Source: Laspinema sp. D2d (GTDB lineage Bacteria; Cyanobacteriota; Cyanobacteriia; Cyanobacteriales; Laspinemataceae). From it: a stretch of DNA of 57,461 bases. The stretch lies in assembly GCF_025370755.1 (NCBI RefSeq), contig NZ_JAMXFC010000007.1, positions 1 through 57,461 on the forward strand. The letters are read 5' to 3'. Below, one piece after another: positions 17,342 through 26,131 of this stretch. The notes beneath the pieces are model-generated. The model was not told the origin of the DNA. It did not search any database and saw only the letters and a program-made list of their open reading frames with translations. The stretch's first letter is position 1. The number at the start of each line of letters is the position of its first letter. A program made the position numbers and the translations under genes.

Positions 17342-18307
17342 TTGGAACATCGATTTTCTAATAACGTTTTGCAAAACAAACTGTCTATTTGTACTTTCGG
17401 GCCATCGGATATCCTGGCGCAATCGCTCACCCAGTTTTTGGAGAGCGATCGGTATGCGCTCACTTATTTTCAGGGAACTGAGGAGTTTCTCGCCTTTGTC
17501 CAACGAGAACAACAACAGCTTGACTGTTTAATTTTACAAGCTCATCCCAAGTTAAAGGGCCTCGCCTATCAACTCCATCAACAATCCACCCTATTGCCTG
17601 CGGTAATTGTCCACCTGGGTTCCCATCAAGCCAGTGAATCACCGGAAGCTCCCGATTCTGACCTCAACGACATCCTGCTAACTTCCGTAAAATCCACAGA
17701 AAATGGGGATTTTGTCTCATCCAAAGTGGTCTACCATACCGCTGAAAGCCACATTTCAGTGTCTCAACTCCCCGACATCAGTCGATCGGTTGAAAAAGCT
17801 ATCACCCAGTTTATTAACTTCTCCCCAGTCTCCTGGGAAACCGATCGCACTCAACCTACCCCCAATTCATCTCCAGACACCTCCGCTCAAAACTTTCTTG
17901 GCCCTCAGCAACGAATGCTCGCCGAGAAATTGAGGGAGCGATTAGGATACCTTGGTGTGTACTACAAACGCAATCCCAAACGGTTTCTGCGGAATTTGCC
18001 TCCAGCAGAACGGCAACATTTTTTAGATGAACTCCAAGCCGAATATCGTGATATTGTTTTGAATTATTTCTCAACCGATGGCTCCCTCAATCAAAGAATT
18101 GATGAGATGGTCAGTACCGCTTTTTTGGCTGATATTTCCGTCACCCAGATTGTGGAAATACACATGGATTTAATGGACGATTTTTCAAAGCAACTTAAAC
18201 TCGAAGGACGCAGTGAAGAAATCCTCTTAGACTACCGATTAACGCTCATTGATATTATCGCCCATTTATGTGAAATGTATCGTCGCTCAATTCCCAGAGA
18301 TGCTTAA
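17342..18307 (+). CDS. kaiA: Circadian clock protein KaiA
   Basis: KaiA stimulates KaiC autophosphorylation by binding the KaiC C-terminal tail. The 321-residue frame has the two-part structure of full-length KaiA. The N-terminal pseudo-receiver (about 14-150) begins [20 protein letters not shown] and lacks a phospho-acceptor. A linker follows, then the C-terminal KaiC-binding four-helix domain (about 205-320) with [40 protein letters not shown] and [20 protein letters not shown]. No ATG is available near the N-terminus: TTG at 17342, TTG at 17369 ([10 protein letters not shown]) or CTG at 17381 are the options; the second puts the first strand closest to the start, as in most KaiA. kaiB follows after 59 bases. 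Confidence 0.95.
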   Translation: MEHRFSNNVLQNKLSICTFGPSDILAQSLTQFLESDRYALTYFQGTEEFLAFVQREQQQLDCLILQAHPKLKGLAYQLHQQSTLLPAVIVHLGSHQASESPEAPDSDLNDILLTSVKSTENGDFVSSKVVYHTAESHISVSQLPDISRSVEKAITQFINFSPVSWETDRTQPTPNSSPDTSAQNFLGPQQRMLAEKLRERLGYLGVYYKRNPKRFLRNLPPAERQHFLDELQAEYRDIVLNYFSTDGSLNQRIDEMVSTAFLADISVTQIVEIHMDLMDDFSKQLKLEGRSEEILLDYRLTLIDIIAHLCEMYRRSIPRDA

Positions 18308-18366
18308 TCAATCTTCAGTCCTCCCACTCCTTTTTCTTCTCGGCTCAATTTTCACGAAGTGAATCC

Positions 18367-18681
18367 ATGATTAACCCCAAGAAAACCTACGTTCTCAAGC
18401 TTTACGTCGCGGGGAACACCCCCAACTCGGTTCGAGCTTTAAAAACCCTCAAAGATATTTTAGAGCAAGAATTTGAAGGAGTTTATGCCCTGAAAGTGAT
18501 TGATGTCTTAAAAAATCCTCAACTCGCAGAAGAGGATAAAATTTTAGCAACCCCCACCCTTTCCAAAATCCTGCCCCCTCCCGTCCGCAAAATCATCGGA
18601 GACCTCTCGGACCGCGAAAAAGTCCTGATCGGTTTAGACCTCCTCTATGAAGAATTACGAGAAGAGCGAGAATTTGAGTAA
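18367..18681 (+). CDS. kaiB: Circadian clock protein KaiB
   Basis: KaiB is 104 residues, the standard length. It switches to a thioredoxin-like fold to bind the CI ring of phosphorylated KaiC, sequesters KaiA and recruits CikA. The sequence [20 protein letters not shown], then [39 protein letters not shown] and [14 protein letters not shown] is typical, including the cis-prolines of LPPP. The acidic tail ([10 protein letters not shown]) is also usual. ATG at 18367. It sits between kaiA and kaiC with 59- and 101-base gaps. Confidence 0.98.
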   Translation: MINPKKTYVLKLYVAGNTPNSVRALKTLKDILEQEFEGVYALKVIDVLKNPQLAEEDKILATPTLSKILPPPVRKIIGDLSDREKVLIGLDLLYEELREEREFE

Positions 18682-18723
18682 AATCACTCGGTTCAAACCT
18701 GTCCAAACTTCTCTTAATTAATT

Positions 18724-18729
18724 TATAAT
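18724..18729 (+). promoter_or_regulatory. Possible -10 element upstream of kaiC
   Basis: TATAAT occurs in the kaiB-kaiC gap, 54 bases before the kaiC start. The -35 position is poor (GTCCAA), so a separate kaiC promoter is only a possibility; the usual arrangement is kaiBC co-transcription. Confidence 0.3.
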
Positions 18730-18782
18730 CCTAGGTCCATCGTCCCTCACCCCTAGCCTTCTTGTCATTTTAAACGCGCCCT

Positions 18783-20345
18783 ATGAATCTTACTAAGCCC
18801 TCTGGAGAAAGCGAAGAACGTATGCCCCTAGGCGTCCATAAAATCAGAACCATGATTGAGGGGTTTGATGACATCAGTCATGGTGGAATGCCTGTCGGTA
18901 GAACAACCTTAGTCAGCGGTACCTCCGGTACAGGTAAAACCCTGTTTGCGGTTCAGTTCCTCTATAACGGCATTACCTTTTTTGAGGAACCTGGGGTCTT
19001 CGTCACCTTTGAAGAATCTCCCAGTGATATTATCAAAAATGCCTATAGTTTTGGCTGGGACCTGCAAGGCTTAATTGACCAAGGTAAACTCTTTATTCTC
19101 GATGCTTCGCCGGATCCAGAAGGACAAGATGTGGTCGGAAATTTTGACCTTTCTGCCTTGATTGAGCGGATTCAGTATGCTATTCGCAAATACAAAGCCA
19201 AACGCGTCTCGATTGACTCGGTAACTGCCGTTTTTCAACAGTATGATGCCGCCTCGGTGGTCCGGCGGGAAATCTTCCGCTTAGTCGCCCGTCTCAAACA
19301 GGTGGGGGCAACCACTATTATGACCACGGAACGCGTCGAAGAATATGGACCCGTGGCGCGGTTTGGCGTGGAAGAATTTGTCTCGGATAATGTGGTGATT
19401 GTTCGCAACGTTTTAGAAGGGGAACGCCGTCGCCGGACCCTAGAAATTTTGAAATTGCGCGGCACTACCCACATGAAAGGGGAGTATCCTTTTACGATTA
19501 CCAATGAAGGGATTAATATCTTCCCCCTCGGGGCTATGCGCCTCACTCAACGGTCCTCAAATGTCCGGGTTTCTTCCGGGGTCAAAACCCTCGATACGAT
19601 GTGTGGCGGTGGATTTTTCAAGGATTCAATTATTCTGGCAACGGGCGCAACGGGTACCGGAAAAACCCTCCTGGTCAGCAAATTCTTGGAGGATGCCTGT
19701 AAGAGTGGGCAACGGGCGATGATGTTTGCCTATGAAGAATCCCGCGCTCAACTGCTCAGAAATGCTTACTCCTGGGGCATTGATTTTGAAGAACTGGAAG
19801 AGAAAGGATTGCTGAGAATTCTCTGTGCTTATCCCGAGTCTGCGGGGTTGGAAGACCACTTACAAATCATTAAAACGGATATCTCGGAATTTAAACCGGC
19901 TCGAATTGCGATCGACTCCCTTTCTGCCTTAGCGCGTGGGGTCAGTAATAATGCGTTTCGTCAGTTCGTGATTGGGGTCACGGGCTATGCTAAACAAGAG
20001 GAAATTACGGGATTTTTCACGAATACTACGGATCAATTTATGGGCGCTCATTCGATTACCGAATCCCATATTTCTACCATTACTGATACCATTTTGATGT
20101 TGCAATATGTAGAAATTCGCGGGGAAATGTCCCGGGCGATTAACGTGTTCAAAATGCGGGGATCTTGGCATGACAAAGGCATTCGGGAATACTCGATCAG
20201 TCAGAAGGGACCTGATATTAAAGATTCGTTCCGCAATTATGAACGGATTATCAGTGGTTCTCCGTCTCGGATTTCAGTAGACGAAAAAACTGAACTTTCC
20301 CGCATTGTCAAAGGTGTGCAGGGAAAAACCGGAGACGAACTATAA
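18783..20345 (+). CDS. kaiC: Circadian clock protein KaiC
   Basis: KaiC is a double-domain RecA-like ATPase, autokinase and autophosphatase that forms the hexameric core of the clock. The 520-residue protein aligns without gaps to the usual numbering. CI Walker A is GTSGTGKT with Lys52 and catalytic Glu77-Glu78 (TFEES). CII Walker A is GATGTGKT with Lys294 and Glu318-Glu319 (AYEES). Arg385 is present. The phosphorylation sites Ser431 and Thr432 (SHISTITDT), and Thr426, are all conserved. The C-terminal tail with DKGIREYSISQKGPDIKDSF and the A-loop/KaiA-binding segment is complete. A strong terminator follows 10 bases after the stop. Confidence 0.99.
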   Translation: MNLTKPSGESEERMPLGVHKIRTMIEGFDDISHGGMPVGRTTLVSGTSGTGKTLFAVQFLYNGITFFEEPGVFVTFEESPSDIIKNAYSFGWDLQGLIDQGKLFILDASPDPEGQDVVGNFDLSALIERIQYAIRKYKAKRVSIDSVTAVFQQYDAASVVRREIFRLVARLKQVGATTIMTTERVEEYGPVARFGVEEFVSDNVVIVRNVLEGERRRRTLEILKLRGTTHMKGEYPFTITNEGINIFPLGAMRLTQRSSNVRVSSGVKTLDTMCGGGFFKDSIILATGATGTGKTLLVSKFLEDACKSGQRAMMFAYEESRAQLLRNAYSWGIDFEELEEKGLLRILCAYPESAGLEDHLQIIKTDISEFKPARIAIDSLSALARGVSNNAFRQFVIGVTGYAKQEEITGFFTNTTDQFMGAHSITESHISTITDTILMLQYVEIRGEMSRAINVFKMRGSWHDKGIREYSISQKGPDIKDSFRNYERIISGSPSRISVDEKTELSRIVKGVQGKTGDEL

Positions 20346-20355
20346 CGGGAAGCCT

Positions 20356-20393
20356 TAAAAAAAGGGGGCCAGTTTTAAACTGGCCCCCTTTTT
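20356..20393 (+). terminator. Strong intrinsic terminator after kaiC
   Basis: AAAAAGGGGGCCAGTTT pairs perfectly with AAACTGGCCCCCTTTTT, ending in a T-run. It closes the kaiABC transcript; the A-run on the other side would also allow termination from the tRNA side. Confidence 0.92.
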
Positions 20394-20414
20394 GATGAAG
20401 TGTTAATCACCCAA

Positions 20415-20487
20415 CGAGCACGGAGGGATTTGAACCCCCGACACCCAGAACCGGAATCTGGTGCTCTATCCCCTGAGCTACGTGCCC
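20415..20487 (-). tRNA. tRNA-Arg (anticodon CCG)
   Basis: On the minus strand the sequence folds into a 73-base cloverleaf. The acceptor stem is GGGCACG with CGTGCTC (one G-U pair), the D arm is GCTCAGGGGATAGAGC, the anticodon arm CCAGA-TTCCGGT-TCTGG carries CCG, and the T arm is GGGGG-TTCGAAT-CCCTC. The discriminator base is G. The CCA end is not encoded. Confidence 0.95.
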
Positions 20488-20875
20488 TAACGATCTCTAA
20501 CTATATCACCTGTTTGCTAGAATAGCTATAAGTAAAAATACTCCTTTTCTGGAGATTGGCTTGATCCACTGAGGGGCAGGGGTCAGCAGGACTAACAAAT
20601 TCAAGGCTGGGGCTATAAAGCAGACAGAGGGAGCATAACCGGACTGGATATGAGCTAATTCCGGTCCCTTCTGGTGGATACCTTCTGGGTGAGATACCTG
20701 AATATGGGGCGGTTTTGAGGGAGGGTAGAGAGAAATCTTAAAAAAAGTTAAAATTTAAAGGAAATGTTTAAGAGTTGACCTCTACTCTCTGGGATCTAAC
20801 CGGGGGATAGACTTACCCTATATTAATTTACCTCCTTATACTAACCCCCGCTCAATTTCCAAGGCAGTGACACTA
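20488..20875. other. Gene-free stretch upstream of the hypothetical gene
   Basis: About 390 bases between the tRNA and the next gene, AT-rich near 20730-20770. No gene or known RNA was recognised. Promoters for both the tRNA and the downstream gene are expected here. Confidence 0.45.
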
Positions 20876-22006
20876 ATGAATAAACCGATCGCTGGACGTT
20901 ATGCTCGTTATATTCGATGGCCTTCTGAGACCGAAGTTGGTCCGGTAACGTCGTTCGCACAAGAATGGGCGAAGCGGTATGTGCAGAAGCTACATTTAAA
21001 GTCCCAAGGAGAAGATAACGGGAGCGATCGCACTGGAGTGGATGAGTCTGAGTTAATGATGCGGGAACGGGTGGGGGATGCCCTCCGACAGTCGTTGCGC
21101 TTATGTATCGCTCAAGGGTGGTCAAAAACTGAAATCCTCTTAGCACCCAGTTTAAAACAGCATCCCATTGACTCCCAATATCTGAATTCCTGGGAGATTG
21201 CGGCGAAAACCCATCAAATTTATGACCAAGCGCTGGGATGGTATGCTCAGGGGAAATCTCCTCAACAACTGGCCGGGGCCTTGTCTCCAATTTTAGGCAG
21301 ATTGCGACAAATGCAAGCCACCTCGGAACCGCTGACTCTGGCCTTTGTCAATCTGCAATTTTACTATACTGGGCAGTTGCTGTTGCAGCAGGTTTCCCAA
21401 ACGGAGCGATCGCAACTGGAAGGGTATTTTAGCGTGATTCAGGAATACTTAAATTTACCCCTACAACGGGTCTATGAAGCAGCCGCAAAATTAGAATGGG
21501 ATGACACTCCCTTGCAGGCGGTGAGAAAGCTGCTGCCGGTGAGCTCGGAAATGGCTACGGAAATATGCGATCGCATTCGCCAACTCTATCCCCGCTACCG
21601 CAGTAACAGCGGTTCCCTGACTGATGAACGCATCTACAAATCTAGCTTACGCGATGTGGAGATGTTCCAAGTCTATCTCTGGGCTTGTGTGCTAGAACAA
21701 AGTATTGCCTCGGTACAACAGGAGTTATTTCCCCTCTGTGTGATGCTTTATCCGTCCTTGGGGGTTGAGTGGGAATTAGTTAGGCAAATGCTCAATCTGT
21801 TAGGACAACAGTTGCGCGATCGGCTCACATCAGAAGAGTACGATTTATTTGTTCCCTACTTGCGCACTATGTGGGAGATGTTTTCTCCGGCAGTTTTCTC
21901 CCCCACAGATAAATCAGGTAAATCCGACAAATCGCAGGCGATCGCCCTTGAATCCGAGGACTTTTTTGATTCCAGTGAATCCTTGGGGAATTGGGTTGTG
22001 GGGTAG
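20876..22006 (+). CDS. Conserved cyanobacterial protein of unknown function, kai-adjacent
   Basis: A 376-residue protein from the ATG at 20876 (MNKPIAGRYARYIRWPSETE); a GTG nine bases upstream is an alternative. It looks helical and soluble, with no membrane segment or signal peptide. Helical stretches carry WAKRYVQKLHLKSQ, EIAAKTHQIYDQALGWYAQG and VYLWACVLEQSIASVQQELF. The C-terminal ~35 residues are acidic and serine-rich and probably disordered. I do not recognise a domain. It follows the kai cluster and tRNA on the same strand, but the strong terminator after kaiC makes co-transcription unlikely. Confidence 0.75.
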   Translation: MNKPIAGRYARYIRWPSETEVGPVTSFAQEWAKRYVQKLHLKSQGEDNGSDRTGVDESELMMRERVGDALRQSLRLCIAQGWSKTEILLAPSLKQHPIDSQYLNSWEIAAKTHQIYDQALGWYAQGKSPQQLAGALSPILGRLRQMQATSEPLTLAFVNLQFYYTGQLLLQQVSQTERSQLEGYFSVIQEYLNLPLQRVYEAAAKLEWDDTPLQAVRKLLPVSSEMATEICDRIRQLYPRYRSNSGSLTDERIYKSSLRDVEMFQVYLWACVLEQSIASVQQELFPLCVMLYPSLGVEWELVRQMLNLLGQQLRDRLTSEEYDLFVPYLRTMWEMFSPAVFSPTDKSGKSDKSQAIALESEDFFDSSESLGNWVVG

Positions 22007-22193
22007 TGGGTTGCGCCTCGGGACTTCGGGAAACCACTGAAGTCGTTACTACAAACGGGGAGAAATTTCCTTTTTATCCCTTATTCTTTCCCTAACTCCG
22101 AATTGGAAGATAATCGCTAAAATAGTAAAAGAGGGGGGAGATTTTTGGGAAATCCCCTGTCATTTTGAATCAACATGAGAGGTTAATAAACAA

Positions 22194-22706
22194 ATGGGAT
22201 TACAACAAGGGGATACAGGTCCGCAAGTGGAACAATTACAGAGGCAATTAGAAAAGTTAGGATATAATGTTGGGCGGTTTAACCTAAACTTTGACCCTCT
22301 TCTTGAGGCGATCGTGAAAGCATTTCAAGCGGAATTGGGACTGATTGTCGATGGAGTTGTGGGAGACCAAACCCAGAACGAGATTGATCGCGCCGTCGCC
22401 GGAATAAGCCTCCCCACAAGAGTTTCCCCGCCTCCCGTCAGTCCTTCCGGGGATTTTAGTACGGGCAATTGGCCGGAATGGAGGATTGTTACCCAAGGCG
22501 GATTAAATACCCGTAGCGGCCCGGGATTTGAATTTCCCATCGAAAGTACCCTCCCAGGCGGCAGTATCGTCACCCGTCACCCTGATTATACTAATCCGGT
22601 ACAAGGCGATCGCACCGGGAAACCCTGGTTAGTGATTACCAATCAAGGCACCGCCCAATTTATCCGGGCTAACAATAAATTTATCGAACCCGATATTCAG
22701 TCTTAA
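22194..22706 (+). CDS. Peptidoglycan-binding domain plus bacterial SH3-like domain
   Basis: A 170-residue protein. Residues 1-68 form a peptidoglycan-binding domain of the PF01471 type: LQQGDTGPQVEQLQRQLEKL, GYNVG, then FQAELGLIVDGVVGDQTQNE. A Pro/Ser-rich linker (about 72-92) leads to an SH3b-like domain with GGLNTRSGPGFEFPIESTLP and a strand-rich end. No signal peptide is seen, which is odd for a wall-binding protein, although many cyanobacterial members start directly with the domain. A 9-bp perfect stem (22719-22741) follows the stop. Confidence 0.82.
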   Translation: MGLQQGDTGPQVEQLQRQLEKLGYNVGRFNLNFDPLLEAIVKAFQAELGLIVDGVVGDQTQNEIDRAVAGISLPTRVSPPPVSPSGDFSTGNWPEWRIVTQGGLNTRSGPGFEFPIESTLPGGSIVTRHPDYTNPVQGDRTGKPWLVITNQGTAQFIRANNKFIEPDIQS

Positions 22707-22718
22707 TTCAAATAAAAT

Positions 22719-22741
22719 AGGACAAGGCACTCCCTTGTCCT
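22719..22741. terminator. Stem-loop between convergent genes
   Basis: AGGACAAGG (22719-22727) pairs perfectly with CCTTGTCCT (22733-22741) around a five-base loop. It lies between the convergent SH3 and DUF938 genes. The T-run is weak. Confidence 0.55.
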
Positions 22742-22787
22742 GACCCTTAATTATCGGTTAAAGATTAAGATTGGGTCTAATTTAACC

Positions 22788-23432
22788 CTAACCTTTTCTG
22801 CTCAAAATAACGGATAAGTTATTAGTAGGCATTTCTACAATTTCCAGTAAACTTAAGCCATTTTCCCCGGCAACTCTCTCTACATCCTCTAAATTCCTAA
22901 CCCCCCATTCCGGGTTTTGCTGTTGCAGCGTCTCATCAAAATTTTCATTTGACGGGGCCGTATGTTTTCCTCCTCGTTTAAAAGGACCATACAGGTACAA
23001 AATCCCCCCCCTAGGTAAAATTCGACCTGCCCCCGCCATCAATCCTAAAGTAGCGGTAAACGGAGAAATATGAATTAAATTAATGGCAATGATTGCCGTA
23101 ATTTTCGATCCATTCACCGGCGAATAATCAGAGGATTCAATTGACCAAACCGAATCGGCAACATTGAGGGGAATGGGAGGGAAAAGATTGTCTGATGGCA
23201 CTTCTTTCATCCAGGCGAGAATACTCTCCCGTAATAGCGCTTCGGGTTCACTGGGTTGCCAGAATCGTGGTTTGAGGCGAGGCGCAAAAAAGATGGCGTG
23301 TTCACCGCTGCCGCTGGCAACTTCTAACACCGTTCCCGTTGGTGGGAGAACCCGACGCAACACCTTTAAAATCGGTTCACGGTTGCGTTGAGTTGCCGGG
23401 GCGAATCGTCTTGCATCATTGGGATAGTTCAT
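22788..23432 (-). CDS. DUF938 SAM-dependent methyltransferase-like protein
   Basis: A 214-residue class I methyltransferase fold. The N-terminus has the DUF938 signature DARRFAPATQRNREPILKVL. The SAM loop is VLEVASGSGEHAIFFAPRL, followed by FWQPSEPE as the acidic ribose-binding position. Later segments are IIAINLIHISPFTATLGLMA and GILYLYGPFKRGGKHTAPSN. The substrate of DUF938 proteins is unknown. It is divergent from the Rieske oxygenase gene, with 95 bases between the starts. Confidence 0.88.
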   Translation of the reverse strand: MNYPNDARRFAPATQRNREPILKVLRRVLPPTGTVLEVASGSGEHAIFFAPRLKPRFWQPSEPEALLRESILAWMKEVPSDNLFPPIPLNVADSVWSIESSDYSPVNGSKITAIIAINLIHISPFTATLGLMAGAGRILPRGGILYLYGPFKRGGKHTAPSNENFDETLQQQNPEWGVRNLEDVERVAGENGLSLLEIVEMPTNNLSVILSRKG

Positions 23433-23527
23433 TTCTTTTCTAAAATTTGTCCATTCAGGTGATTAACATTCTAAAATTAGAATAGCAAACCATCGGACAA
23501 TCATCGAGCCAACTTAGCTGAAATAGT

Positions 23528-24943
23528 ATGATAGCAAACGAGGCGATCGCCTTAGAAACCGCACCCTCTTTCCACACTGAACCCGGAGGCAACGACCCCC
23601 ACCGCTTTGATGTTCGGGAAGCTTGGTATCCCGTCTATTATCTTCAAGATTTGGACAAGTCCAAAATCATGAGGTTTACCCTATTGGGAGTAGATTTAGC
23701 CATTTGGTGGGACAAAACCGGGCAGTCTTGGCGGGCATTTGAAGATAAATGTCCCCACCGTCTTGCACCGCTATCCGAGGGGAGAATTAATGAACAAGGT
23801 TGGATAGAATGTCCTTATCATGGATGGGCTTTTTCCGCAAGCGGCAAGTGCGAAAATATACCCCAACAGAATGAGGGCGGCAAGGCGGAACAGTCAGAAC
23901 GTGCCTGCGTGAGAAGCTTTCCCACTACAGAATATCAGGGATTGTTATTTGTGTATGCCGGAAATCCGGAAAATGCAACAAACACCAGAGTTCCTATAGT
24001 TAATCCCTTGGAAGAATCCCCAGAAAAATGGATTTGTTTGAACACCTTTCGCGACTTACCTTATGATGCCCTGACCCTGTTAGAAAATGTTCTGGATACC
24101 AGTCATATCCCCTATACCCATCATCGCACCGTCGGCAACCGTTCCAACGCTGGAAAGGTTGAATTGGAGGTAATAGCATCAGGAAAACAAGGATTTGAAG
24201 GATTTTGGGAAGAAGGACCGCGCAAAGGTACTTTAGGCAGTCAGCAGACCCACTTTATTGCACCGGGACTAATGTGGAATGACCTGACTTCTAAGCAATT
24301 TGGCAGAACGATGACAGTCGTTTATGCCACGCCAATGCGCAAAGGAGAATGTCGGTTATTTGCTCGATTTCCGTTTCAATTTGCTTCAAAAGTCCCAGAA
24401 ACTTTTATTAAATTAACGCCGCAATGGTATTCCCATATTGGACAGAATGCTATCTTAGAAGATGACCAAATTTTTCTATACCATCAAGAGCGATACTTAG
24501 AAGCAGCCGGAGGGAGTGAGAAAATTGCTAAAGCGTTTTATTTGCCAACAAAAGCGGATTTGTTTGTGTTGGCATTTCGGAAGTGGGTGAATCAGTATGA
24601 CGCCGATCCCTTTCCTGGAGAATCTTTTCCACCGTTGCGATCGCGAGAAGAATTACTTGATCGCTATCATTCTCACACCATCCATTGCCGCAGTTGTTCC
24701 ACCGCCTTGAGAAGAATCCAGAAACTGCGGGAAAGTGCGGGGATTTTAGCTGCGATCGCCTGGATAACTGCGCCATTATTAGCCGTCATCGCCACCGAAA
24801 ACCCCATTCCAACGGTTGCCCTTTCCACCGGAATTACCCTGCTTTTAAGTGCGCTATGGTGGGGATTAGGTAAGTTAGAACGCCGGTTCTACGAGGGCCG
24901 AGATATTCCCCCCAGAAACTTACCCGAGAAAAAGAAGAGGTAG
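23528..24943 (+). CDS. Rieske [2Fe-2S] oxygenase of the pheophorbide a oxygenase / Tic55 type
   Basis: A 471-residue non-haem oxygenase. The Rieske cluster ligands are Cys75 and His77 (CPHRLAPL) with Cys95 and His98 (CPYHGW). The mononuclear iron site is ENVLDTSHIPYTHH in the middle domain. A C-terminal segment carries the redox motif CRSC (Cys387, Cys390), as in the PaO/PTC52/Tic55 family, and two membrane helices (about 397-440) that anchor it. Plant relatives act in chlorophyll breakdown or oxidise protochlorophyllide; the cyanobacterial substrate is uncertain. An electron-donating ferredoxin is expected. Confidence 0.9.
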   Translation: MIANEAIALETAPSFHTEPGGNDPHRFDVREAWYPVYYLQDLDKSKIMRFTLLGVDLAIWWDKTGQSWRAFEDKCPHRLAPLSEGRINEQGWIECPYHGWAFSASGKCENIPQQNEGGKAEQSERACVRSFPTTEYQGLLFVYAGNPENATNTRVPIVNPLEESPEKWICLNTFRDLPYDALTLLENVLDTSHIPYTHHRTVGNRSNAGKVELEVIASGKQGFEGFWEEGPRKGTLGSQQTHFIAPGLMWNDLTSKQFGRTMTVVYATPMRKGECRLFARFPFQFASKVPETFIKLTPQWYSHIGQNAILEDDQIFLYHQERYLEAAGGSEKIAKAFYLPTKADLFVLAFRKWVNQYDADPFPGESFPPLRSREELLDRYHSHTIHCRSCSTALRRIQKLRESAGILAAIAWITAPLLAVIATENPIPTVALSTGITLLLSALWWGLGKLERRFYEGRDIPPRNLPEKKKR

Positions 24944-24961
24944 TATTAGTTAGTAGTAGAT

Positions 24962-24991
24962 CTCGTGACTCAGCTTCAGCCAAGTCACGAG
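24962..24991. repeat. Perfect 9-bp inverted repeat
   Basis: CTCGTGACT (24962-24970) pairs with AGTCACGAG (24983-24991). It lies between the convergent Rieske gene and the methyltransferase relic and may act as a weak terminator. Confidence 0.5.
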
Positions 24992-25064
24992 GTAAAAAGT
25001 TAGGACATTCAAACTCAGTTTCAGATTTGTCAAAGAGGGTAGAAGGGGTTCTTTTCCCTCAACT

Positions 25065-25916
25065 TTAGAATAAACTCAGTTGAACAATCGCTTCATCTAG
25101 TCTTTTTTGCGCCATTTCCTGATAATTTTTCACCAATTCGCAGCCGATAAAATTTCTTTCATGCTTGAGTGCTACCACCCCGGTTGTCCCGGATCCGGTA
25201 AATGGATCGAGGACAATATCGCCTTTTTGAGTCGAGGCGAATAGGCAGATTTCCACTAAGGGTTCTGGATAAACGTCAAAATGGGTATCCCTGAATTTCC
25301 CCAGGGGAATTTCCTAAACCGTTCTCTTGTTTCTGCCTTTGGGGTGAAATGCTTGATCCCATCGACTATCATGGAGGTTCTGATTTCCGGAGTTTTTGCC
25401 ATTTTCTGGGGTGCTATTTCGTTTACCAAAGTGATTTCTGCCGCCTTTCATTTTGGACTGTTCCGAAACGGTGACATGAGGTTCCCGAATGGCATCGGCG
25501 TCGTAATAGTAGTCACTGGTTTTAGAAAACAGAAAGATGTATTCATGTTCCGTGGTGGGTCGATTTTTAACCGATGAAGGCATGGCATTGGGCTTTTTCC
25601 AAATGATATCGCTACGGAGAATCCATCCGCTATCTTTCAAGGCAAATGCCACCCGCCAAGGAACGCCGATGAGTTCTTTGTTTCGGTAGGTGTCGCCTAA
25701 ATTGACCCAGAGTAATCCATTGTCTTTCAGTTTGGGCTTTAATCGGTTAAAGCAAGTCACGAGGTTTTTAATATAATCGGTGAAGTTTTGTTTTCTACCA
25801 ATTTCATCGGAACAGTTGCCCTTTGCCCACAGAGCAAGCTGATATTTGATAAACCCAATTTTGTCGTAAAATATAGGCGATGAAACGACAATTATCGCAG
25901 AAACCCGGTCCCTCAA
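25065..25916 (-). pseudogene. Decayed DNA methyltransferase (N4-cytosine/N6-adenine type)
   Basis: The frame shows a restriction-modification-type methylase: NFTDYIKNLVTCFNRLKPKL, GLLWVNLGDTYRNKELIGVP and WRVAFALKDSGWILRSDIIW, then KKPNAMPSS, HEYIFLFSKTSDYYYD and, near the end, the SAM motif DPFTGSGTTG. A TAG at 25314-25316 interrupts the same frame; across it the protein reads on as EIPLGKFRDTHFDVYPEPLV, so a TGG-to-TAG change is the simplest explanation. The N-terminus is also missing. The catalytic (S/D)PPY motif should precede AKGNCSDEIGR, but the DNA there reads SSPIFYDKIGF and joins sequence resembling a dispersed repeat (CAGAAACCCGGT at 25898-25909). It is therefore almost surely inactive. 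It overlaps the stop of the DUF2283 gene. Confidence 0.85.
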
Positions 25917-26131
25917 TCCTGGACTTTTCCGACTAACTCAGCAATCAGTGGTTTTTCGGTGGAGAGATGACTCACGTGCATTACAGAAAATCCTAGAATA
26001 TTCCCCTGTTCGTCTATCCGTTCCATAATGCAATCGTTGTCGGTTTCTCGCATATAACCCGCTTTATCGGAAAAAATTACTTCTAAAAAATCAGCTTCTT
26101 TATCATACCAAATTTTTAAGTTTAGGGCCAT
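25913..26131 (-). CDS. DUF2283 protein (possible antitoxin-like partner)
   Basis: A 72-residue protein with the DUF2283 pattern: KIWYDKEADFLEVIFSDKAG at the N-terminus, then ERIDEQGNILGFSVMHVS. Such small proteins often sit next to short toxin-like genes in cyanobacteria. Its start overlaps the end of the upstream gene (26122-26430) by 10 bases, and its stop overlaps the methylase relic, so translation is probably coupled. Function unknown; the antitoxin idea is inference from the overlapping layout. Confidence 0.82.
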   Translation of the reverse strand: MALNLKIWYDKEADFLEVIFSDKAGYMRETDNDCIMERIDEQGNILGFSVMHVSHLSTEKPLIAELVGKVQD

